Part shown: positions 7,100-13,253 of the stretch, piece after piece
Numbering within the stretch: the first letter of the stretch is position 1
Layout of the letters: each line of letters starts with the position of its first letter
From: Piscirickettsiaceae bacterium
Lineage (GTDB): Bacteria; Pseudomonadota; Gammaproteobacteria; PS1; Pseudothioglobaceae
Direction of reading: 5' to 3'
DNA length: 17,005 nt
Assembly (NCBI GenBank): GCA_012963565.1
Contig: DTVJ01000289.1
Coordinates: 1 to 17,005, forward strand
Program-made: the position numbers and the translations under genes
The notes under the pieces: generated by a model
What the model was told of the DNA's origin: nothing
What the model saw: the letters and a program-made list of their open reading frames with translations, nothing else
Databases searched by the model: none

Positions 7100-7630
7100 T
7101 TATTTCTTTTTCGATTTGGGTGCCAGCATCATGCCTAGCTGGCGACCCTCCATCTTTGCCTTTTGTTCTACATTGGCAAATTCTTCTGTGTCTTTCTCAA
7201 TTCTGTCTAGCATTACCATGCCCAGTTCTCTGTGTTGCATTTCGCGACCACGGAACCAAATACTTACTTTAACTTTATCACCATTATCTAAAAATTTAAC
7301 CAGATTTCTAAATTTAATCTGATAATCGCCTTCTTCTGTTCCTGGACGATACTTAATGGTTTTAACTGTTGTTTTCTTTTGTTTCTTCTTGGCATCACTT
7401 AGCTGCTTCTTTTGCTCGTAAAGAAACTTGCCAAAATCCATAATCTTACAAACAGGCGGTTCAGCATTCGGGGAAACCTCTACCAAATCCAAGCCAGCAT
7501 CTTCTGCCATCTCTCTTGCTTGATTTGTACCCACAACGCCAACTGGCTCACCTTTGGCACCAATTAATCGAACTTCTGGAACTTTAATATAGTCATTAAT
7601 TCGAGTTTTTACTTTATATGGTTTTTTAAT
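7100..7630 (-). CDS. infC: Translation initiation factor IF-3, AUU start
   Basis: A 176-residue IF3, which keeps 30S subunits free and checks the start codon-initiator tRNA match. The first conventional start in frame (GTG, 7532-7534) would remove about 32 residues of the N-domain. Reading upstream from it gives VPEVRLIGAKGEPVGVVG, matching IF3 N-domains, and further up KKPYKVKTRIND; no ATG, GTG or TTG lies between. The frame begins ATT AAA at 7630, five bases after an AGGAG (7636-7640). This matches E. coli infC (AUU AAA) and gives normal length (E. coli 180). Other landmarks are VEVSPNAEPPVCKIMDFGKF and, in the C-domain, KVKVSIWFRGREM. An adjacent upstream ATT (7631-7633) is possible but too close to the ribosome site. 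AUU should make synthesis self-limiting. Two bases separate it from the thrS stop. Confidence 0.95.
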   Translation of the reverse strand: MKKPYKVKTRINDYIKVPEVRLIGAKGEPVGVVGTNQAREMAEDAGLDLVEVSPNAEPPVCKIMDFGKFLYEQKKQLSDAKKKQKKTTVKTIKYRPGTEEGDYQIKFRNLVKFLDNGDKVKVSIWFRGREMQHRELGMVMLDRIEKDTEEFANVEQKAKMEGRQLGMMLAPKSKKK

Positions 7631-7640
7631 AATTACTCCT
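7628..7640 (-). promoter_or_regulatory. Ribosome site and AUU start codon of infC
   Basis: AGGAG at 7636-7640 lies inside the last two thrS codons, and the thrS stop TAA (7633-7635) falls between it and the ATT start (7628-7630). Spacing is five bases. Ribosomes finishing thrS end on top of the infC start site, so the two genes can be coupled. IF3 discriminates against AUU, the known autoregulation in E. coli. Confidence 0.85.
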
Positions 7641-9525
7641 GGTTAATTAGCTCTACAAACGCCTCAATGGACATTGAACCCAAATCTTCACCGCCTCTTT
7701 GACGTACAGATATTTGGTCATTTTCCATCTCTCTACCACCCACAACTAAAATATAAGGGTAACGTTGCATAGAGTGCTCGCGTATTTTAAAGCCTATCTT
7801 CTCATTTCGCAAGTCCGAAATGACTCTAAGTCCTTGTTTTTTTAACTTTTTCTCAACTTTTTTAACAAAATCAAGCTGTTTTTCGGAAATATTTAAAATT
7901 ACAGCTTGAATCGGGGCTAGCCACGCAGGGTATGCACCCTCATAATGTTCAATCAAAATACCTACAAATCTCTCAAGTGAACCCACAATAGCGCGATGCA
8001 ACATCACCGGTGTTTGTTTAGAGCCATCTTCTGCAATAAATTGCGCATCAAGACGCTCTGGCATAGAGAAATCAACTTGCAAGGTGCCACATTGCCATTC
8101 ACGATCTAGGCAATCTTTAAGTACAAATTCGATCTTAGGCCCATAAAACGCACCTTCACCTTCTTGTAAATCCCATTTAATACCTTTAGCATCTAATGCT
8201 TCTGCCAATGCCGCTTCAGCTCTATCCCACCCCTCGTCAGAACCAACACGCTTCTCTGGTCGTGTAGAAAGTTTAATATCTACATTATCAAAACCAAAAT
8301 GCTTATACACATCAAAAGTTAAATCAATAAAGGTTGAAACTTCACTTTGAATTTGATCAGCACTACAGAAAATATGACCATCATCCTGTACAAAATTACG
8401 CACACGCATAATACCGTGAAGCGTGCCTGATGGTTCATTCCGATGGCATGAGCCAAACTCAGCCAAACGTAGCGGTAGATCACGATAAGACTTTAGACCT
8501 TGATTATAAATTTGAATATGTGCCGGACAGTTCATTGGCTTAATCGCATAATCACGATTCTCACTGGCAGTGGTAAACATAGCATCGCCAAATTTATCCC
8601 AATGGCCAGATTTTTCCCAAAGACTTCTATCGATGAGTTGCGGAGTATGTACCTCTTGATAACCATTATCTCTGAATATACCGCGCATATATTGCTCAAC
8701 CAATTGGTAGAGTGTCCAGCCTTTCGCATGCCAAAATACCATACCAGGTGCTTCTTCTTGCATATGGAAGAGATCTTGTGTTTTACCAATCTTACGATGA
8801 TCACGCTTCTCAGCTTCCTCTAGACGATATAAATAATCTTTTAAATCATCTTTGCTTGCCCAGGCAGTGCCATAGACACGTTGTAACATCTCATTGTTGC
8901 TATCACCACGCCAATATGCGCCAGCTAATTTCATGAGCTTAAAGGCTTTAAGCTTAGAAGTCGAAGGTACGTGCGGACCACGACAAAGGTCAATAAAGTC
9001 ACCTTGTTGATATAATGACAATACTTGATCTGCAGGGATTGATTCAATAATTTCTGCTTTGTAATGCTCGCCTTTATCTTTAAAGAATTGCACCGCTTCA
9101 TCGCGAGACATCTCAGAGCGCTCAATCTTAAGATTTTGCTTAACTAAGTGATTCATGTTTTTTTCAATCTTAGCAAGATCAGCTTCAGTAAAGCCATCCT
9201 TGTAGGCGAAATCATAATAAAAGCCATTGTCAATCACCGGACCAATGGTTACTTGCGCTTCTGGATAAAGCATTTGTGTGGCTTGCGCCAGGAGGTGTGC
9301 TGCTGAGTGACGAATCACATCAAGACCTTTTTCATCCTTACTGGTGATGATAGCAAGATCTGCGTCTTCGCTAATCACATAAGAAGTATCAACCAACTCA
9401 CCATTCACTTCACCAGCGAGTGCTGCTTTGGCCAAACCAGAGCCAATAGACTTTGCAACTTCGGCAACGCTAATAGCTTGATCAAATGATTTTTGAGTTC
9501 CGTCTGGAAGTGTAATTATTGGCAT
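7633..9525 (-). CDS. thrS: Threonyl-tRNA synthetase
   Basis: A full-length 630-residue class II synthetase (E. coli 642). An N-terminal TGS domain (1-62, MPIITLPDGTQKSF) is followed by the editing domain that removes Ser from tRNA-Thr, with HSAAH (73-77) and CRGPH (181-185). The catalytic core then carries the zinc ligands Cys333 (MNCPAH), His384 (DDGHIF) and His510 (VMLHRA). The C-terminal anticodon-binding domain runs from about 530. In E. coli ThrRS represses its own mRNA through a long leader mimicking tRNA-Thr. Here only 45 bp separate it from recJ, so such an operator would have to lie within recJ. No good ribosome site precedes the ATG; a three-codon ATG-AAT-TTG-TAA overlaps it. Confidence 0.97.
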   Translation of the reverse strand: MPIITLPDGTQKSFDQAISVAEVAKSIGSGLAKAALAGEVNGELVDTSYVISEDADLAIITSKDEKGLDVIRHSAAHLLAQATQMLYPEAQVTIGPVIDNGFYYDFAYKDGFTEADLAKIEKNMNHLVKQNLKIERSEMSRDEAVQFFKDKGEHYKAEIIESIPADQVLSLYQQGDFIDLCRGPHVPSTSKLKAFKLMKLAGAYWRGDSNNEMLQRVYGTAWASKDDLKDYLYRLEEAEKRDHRKIGKTQDLFHMQEEAPGMVFWHAKGWTLYQLVEQYMRGIFRDNGYQEVHTPQLIDRSLWEKSGHWDKFGDAMFTTASENRDYAIKPMNCPAHIQIYNQGLKSYRDLPLRLAEFGSCHRNEPSGTLHGIMRVRNFVQDDGHIFCSADQIQSEVSTFIDLTFDVYKHFGFDNVDIKLSTRPEKRVGSDEGWDRAEAALAEALDAKGIKWDLQEGEGAFYGPKIEFVLKDCLDREWQCGTLQVDFSMPERLDAQFIAEDGSKQTPVMLHRAIVGSLERFVGILIEHYEGAYPAWLAPIQAVILNISEKQLDFVKKVEKKLKKQGLRVISDLRNEKIGFKIREHSMQRYPYILVVGGREMENDQISVRQRGGEDLGSMSIEAFVELINQE

Positions 9526-9572
9526 TACAAATTCATAAAAATAAAAGGCTGTATTTTACCTTGATAAAGCCT
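9526..9572 (-). promoter_or_regulatory. recJ-thrS spacer: weak hairpin, T-rich tract, possible -10
   Basis: In the transcribed direction AGGCT (overlapping the recJ stop) pairs with AGCCT (9546-9550) across a 17-base loop. TTTATTTTT follows, which resembles a weak intrinsic terminator. The loop contains TAAAAT, a possible -10 for thrS, but no matching -35 was found. Partial termination with a fresh start for thrS is one reading; read-through from recJ is equally possible. Confidence 0.3.
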
Positions 9573-11268
9573 ATTCTGAGGCGGTAATTTGCTCAACCAT
9601 TAGTTGTAAATCACTGTTACCCCTCCAAGTATTAATAGATAATTTATAAGCTACTAACACTTGCTTTGAATCAATCGGTGCCTGAAAAAAAGCAATGGCA
9701 TCATGTACAAATTTATCGCCGATTAATTTGAGTCGACATTTTAGGTGCTTTTCACCCACCACTTTTTGCTCGATAATCTCAAAATTACCAAAAAAAATCG
9801 GCTCTTCAAATCCCTGTCCCCACGGTCCAGAATAAGCCAGTAATTGTGCATTATCTAATGAGATATCAAATGCTTCTAGCTCGCCATCAGTCAGTAATTC
9901 CACTGTTGGAATCTTTGCATCTAAATGCTGTTTGATTGCCTCTGAAAATGCACTCTTAAAAGTCCAAAAATTTTCTGGTTTAATACTCAAGCCCGCCGCC
10001 ATTGCATGACCACCAAATTTTAAAATTAAGCCAGGATTTTGTCGATCTACCAAATCTAGTAAATCTTTAATATGTACACTGGGAATAGAACGAATAGAGC
10101 CCTTGAGAAAATCACCTGATTTGGCAAAAACTGCACAAGGGCAATGATGCTGCTCTTTGAGCTTGCCAGCTACAATACCAACAATACCTTCATGCCAAGA
10201 AGGATCAAATAAACTAATGGCAAACTTGCCCTCACTCAAATCTTTACCTTTAACAATTGCCTCTGCCTCTGCCTGCATTCGGTCTTGTTCGGTTCTGCGT
10301 TTTTGATTAAACTCTTCTAATTCTTTAGCATAACGCCTAGCATCATTAATATCATCGGTTAGCAAACAACGAATCCCGCGCGAGATGTCACTCAGTCTGC
10401 CAGCTGCATTGAGTCTTGGTGCCACAGAAAAACCCAAATCAGAAGCTTGCAAGGTTTCTGCCTTTCTATTTGATATTTCTAGTAAAGCTAAAATACCTGG
10501 AGAGCAATGTTTTTGACGAATACGCTTGATACCTTCCGCAATTAATATACGATTATTTTGATCAAGCTTAACCACATCAGCTACAGTACCAAGTGCAACC
10601 AAATCTAACACGGTGCGTAAATCTGGCAAAGGAATGTTATTGCTAGAGAAATATTTTTTTTGATATAGGTAAGTTCTCAGAGATGAGAACAAATAGAAAC
10701 ACACTCCCACACCCGCTAAGTTTTTACTAGGGAAATCACATCCCGCTAGATTCGGATTAATAATTGCATCAGCCACTGGCACAGATTCACTCGGTAGATG
10801 ATGGTCGGTAATAATGACATTGATGCCAGATTTTTTAGCCAGCTCAGTACCCTCAAAACTAGAAATACCATTGTCTACAGTAATAATCAAATCAGGTTGT
10901 TTGTCTTTAATGGCCAACTCAACAATTTCTGGGCTTAAGCCATAGCCATGCTCAAAACGATTGGGCACTAAAAAATCGACCTGTTTAGCACCCATCATTC
11001 TTAATGATTTCATCGCAACTACACTAGCCGTAGCTCCATCAGCATCAAAGTCACCCACAATTAAAATGCGTTTTTGCTCAACTAACGCTTGCTCTAACAA
11101 TGACAGTGCCTTATCTAGCTCAGAAAAATTAGGCTTTAATAGATCGGACAGAGTTAATGATAACTGTGATTCCGATAGACCTCTAGCGGCATAAATTTTC
11201 TTTAAAAAAACGGGGATATCTTCTGAATAAGATTGAAATAAAGCTTCGTCTATATCTCTACTTAACAT
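9571..11268 (-). CDS. recJ: Single-stranded-DNA-specific 5'-3' exonuclease RecJ
   Basis: A 565-residue DHH-family nuclease (E. coli 577) that degrades single-stranded DNA 5' to 3' in recombination and mismatch repair. Metal-binding motifs are intact: GDFDADGAT (72-80; Asp73, Asp75, Asp77), VDNGIS (131-136), TDHH (154-157) and GTVADVV (227-233). The DHHA1 motif GGHAMAAG lies at 419-426, followed by a C-terminal OB-like domain. A helical, charged linker (about 310-345) joins the two lobes, as in the family. The ATG at 11266-11268 lies 11 bases inside the end of the preceding DUF1566 gene, so expression is probably linked. Being directly upstream of thrS is less widely conserved than the translation cluster itself. 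Confidence 0.96.
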   Translation of the reverse strand: MLSRDIDEALFQSYSEDIPVFLKKIYAARGLSESQLSLTLSDLLKPNFSELDKALSLLEQALVEQKRILIVGDFDADGATASVVAMKSLRMMGAKQVDFLVPNRFEHGYGLSPEIVELAIKDKQPDLIITVDNGISSFEGTELAKKSGINVIITDHHLPSESVPVADAIINPNLAGCDFPSKNLAGVGVCFYLFSSLRTYLYQKKYFSSNNIPLPDLRTVLDLVALGTVADVVKLDQNNRILIAEGIKRIRQKHCSPGILALLEISNRKAETLQASDLGFSVAPRLNAAGRLSDISRGIRCLLTDDINDARRYAKELEEFNQKRRTEQDRMQAEAEAIVKGKDLSEGKFAISLFDPSWHEGIVGIVAGKLKEQHHCPCAVFAKSGDFLKGSIRSIPSVHIKDLLDLVDRQNPGLILKFGGHAMAAGLSIKPENFWTFKSAFSEAIKQHLDAKIPTVELLTDGELEAFDISLDNAQLLAYSGPWGQGFEEPIFFGNFEIIEQKVVGEKHLKCRLKLIGDKFVHDAIAFFQAPIDSKQVLVAYKLSINTWRGNSDLQLMVEQITASE

Positions 11269-11815
11269 CTCTCACACCACGGATGTAAGAATCAAATGAC
11301 TTATCACTGCCATTGGTACCGCCATAGAAAAATGGCACGTCAATTGCTACATCTGTATTTTGGCCATGAGTGGCTGAAGTCCAATAAGATTTTGATTGTG
11401 TATTAGGAAAATAATGCGTGTTAATCAGCGGATTATTATCGTTATACACCAATAGTGAATTCAACTCGCTCTCGTTTGGCAAACGCCAATTCGTTGATTG
11501 GCATAGGTTGCTTGTATTCAATGCTTGAATAAAATCCTGGGTATTGCAACCCTCGCCCCAATGACAATTACGACTATATTCATCATTTTCTACACCGGAT
11601 GAACCATCAAACCAAGTATAAGTGCTTTGATTATCTTGTAAGCCTTTCATGCTACGTTTAACTTCCCACATTAACTTAGTTTTATCGTCTAAAACACAAG
11701 CCCATTGCTGGTTACTGTCTTGTAGTGAGATGCCTGCACTGGAAACCTTGATTAACTTTGCACTAACTAGAGTGCTGAGGCATAGGGTTATAAAAAATAA
11801 GCTAAGTTTATTCAT
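11258..11815 (-). CDS. Secreted DUF1566 (Lcl C-terminal-like) protein
   Basis: A 185-residue exported protein. A signal peptide (1-19) ends VSA-K, predicting cleavage after Ala19. The mature part matches the DUF1566/Lcl C-terminal pattern: TKLMWE (46-51), NWRLPNESELNSLL (109-122), PLINTHYFPNT (129-139) and YWTSATH (144-150). Four cysteines (40, 84, 90, 105) remain after cleavage and may form two disulfides. Related domains occur in surface adhesins and predicted carbohydrate-binding proteins, but no activity is established for this type. It is unusually placed: its start overlaps thiO by 8 bases and its end overlaps recJ by 11. No repeats or anchor are seen, so it is probably periplasmic or released. 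Confidence 0.8.
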   Translation of the reverse strand: MNKLSLFFITLCLSTLVSAKLIKVSSAGISLQDSNQQWACVLDDKTKLMWEVKRSMKGLQDNQSTYTWFDGSSGVENDEYSRNCHWGEGCNTQDFIQALNTSNLCQSTNWRLPNESELNSLLVYNDNNPLINTHYFPNTQSKSYWTSATHGQNTDVAIDVPFFYGGTNGSDKSFDSYIRGVRDVK

Positions 11816-12791
11816 TTATTAATTGTGTAATTCTATTAGCACTTGCTGGCGCCATATTGAGCCCATTACGAAAATGACCAGTATTGATAAATAAATTGTT
11901 AAATTTTTTATCTCTAGCCACAATTACCTTGCCTGATTTACTAGCCGGTCGAAAACCTGACCAATGATACTCAATTTCAACATTTTTAAGTGCTGGAATA
12001 TGTTGCCAAGCAAACTCATACAAACTGTCTTTAGTTGGTTGGTCAACGTCGCGGTAGAATCCAACATCTTCCATGGTTGAACCTACCAATATTCTACCAT
12101 CGACTCTAGGAATAATATACCGGCCCTGATCAAGAATAATATGCTTAATATCACCAGCTTTTGCTTTGAGAATAATCATCTGTCCTTTGATTGGAAAAAC
12201 ATCATCCTCTAAGTCTAACAATTGACCCGTCCAGGCGCCACTACATGCCACCACATTACTAGCCAAAAAATCACCCTTTGAAGAATGCACACCTAAAACT
12301 TTATCATCTTTTGTGATTAGGCTCTCAACTTGTGTATGTTCAACAATATTCACACCTCTATTAATGATATCAGCCTTAAGTGCTTGCAATAGTCGGGGAT
12401 TTCTCACCTGAGCAATGTGGGTAAACAAGGCGCCTTGTGGATGGGATTCATAACTAATTTTATAACGCTTCATCCATGCTTTTGCCGTAGCTGTCTCAAA
12501 TTCATCCATCATCAACAAGCCAGATTTTTGATATTGTGGATCAATACCACTAGAGCTATGTAGACTATCACATAAGGTCTCATATACGGCCTGAGATTCA
12601 AAACTAAGCTCATTGGTTAAGTCATCATAATGCCATGGATAGAGTGGGCTAATAATACCGCCACCCGCCCAAGAAGATTCGCGACCACATACGCGTTGAT
12701 CTAACAAGGTCACACTTGCCCCTGAGTTTACCAACATGCGTGCACTCATCATACCGATGATGCCACCACCAATCACTAAACAGTCACTCAT
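11808..12791 (-). CDS. thiO: Glycine oxidase ThiO-like FAD-dependent amine oxidase
   Basis: A 327-residue DAO-family flavoprotein. ThiO oxidises glycine to iminoglycine with H2O2 release, supplying the glycine-derived part of the thiamine thiazole ring in aerobes. The FAD-binding GGGIIG (8-13) lies in an N-terminal Rossmann fold, with Asp31 at the end of the second strand and SSWAGGG (39-45) after it. The C-terminal flavin-contacting motifs are SGFRPAS (278-284) and GHFRNGLNMAP (305-315), both typical of ThiO. Length is slightly below the usual 350-370, with no missing motif. No other thi gene is in view, so the pathway link rests on family resemblance; another D-amino acid or sarcosine oxidase is possible. 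It overlaps lspA and the DUF1566 gene by 8 bases each. Confidence 0.85.
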   Translation of the reverse strand: MSDCLVIGGGIIGMMSARMLVNSGASVTLLDQRVCGRESSWAGGGIISPLYPWHYDDLTNELSFESQAVYETLCDSLHSSSGIDPQYQKSGLLMMDEFETATAKAWMKRYKISYESHPQGALFTHIAQVRNPRLLQALKADIINRGVNIVEHTQVESLITKDDKVLGVHSSKGDFLASNVVACSGAWTGQLLDLEDDVFPIKGQMIILKAKAGDIKHIILDQGRYIIPRVDGRILVGSTMEDVGFYRDVDQPTKDSLYEFAWQHIPALKNVEIEYHWSGFRPASKSGKVIVARDKKFNNLFINTGHFRNGLNMAPASANRITQLINE

Positions 12792-13251
12792 GTGTTTTTA
12801 TATCAGCAAAAATTAACAACACAACACCCAAGCTAATCAAGATATCTGCTACGTTAAAAACCGGCCAATAAAATGTTTGATAATGAAGGTCAATAAAATC
12901 AATCACATAACCTAAGACTAAGCGATCAATTAAATTACCAATCGCGCCAGCCAAAATCATAGACAAAGCAATCAGCTTTAACAGATGTGTCCTATCTATG
13001 CGTCGCATCCAAAGAATAATCGCAACACTAGCAATCACTGAAATACCTGATAGAAAATATCGTTGCCAGCCTTGTTGATCCGCCAAAAAACTAAAGGCAG
13101 CACCGTAATTATGCACATGACTTAAACTGAAAAAATCATTAATAATAATGGATTCATTCGGCTTAATATAACCAAAGATTAACAATTTTGTTATTTGATC
13201 CAACAACACCAATAACAAAGTGAATATAAAATAATGTTTGATTTTGATCAT
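12784..13251 (-). CDS. lspA: Lipoprotein signal peptidase (signal peptidase II)
   Basis: A 155-residue inner-membrane aspartyl protease (usual length 150-170) that removes signal peptides from diacylglyceryl-prolipoproteins. Four membrane spans are visible, near 7-27, 65-82, 91-106 and 132-150. Conserved motifs are LLDQITK (16-22), NYGAAFSF (48-55), GAIGNLIDR (102-110), GYVIDFIDLHY (114-124) and FNVADI (132-137). Asp118 (or Asp121) and Asp136 are the expected catalytic pair. It begins two bases after the stop of a lipoprotein gene whose product it should process, and overlaps thiO by 8 bases. No ileS or ribF neighbour, the common context in other Gammaproteobacteria, is present. Confidence 0.96.
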   Translation of the reverse strand: MIKIKHYFIFTLLLVLLDQITKLLIFGYIKPNESIIINDFFSLSHVHNYGAAFSFLADQQGWQRYFLSGISVIASVAIILWMRRIDRTHLLKLIALSMILAGAIGNLIDRLVLGYVIDFIDLHYQTFYWPVFNVADILISLGVVLLIFADIKTHE

Positions 13252-13253
13252 GA

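Noticed and set aside
7100..7534. A 144-residue IF3 beginning at GTG 7532-7534
   Set aside because: Clear IF3 N-domain sequence continues in frame upstream to the ATT start, so this start would truncate the protein.
8500..8823. Opposite-strand and alternate-frame ORFs inside thrS (also 8532-8804, 8712-8936, 8931-9125)
   Set aside because: They are shadows of an intact, highly conserved synthetase gene and have no family signature or ribosome site of their own.
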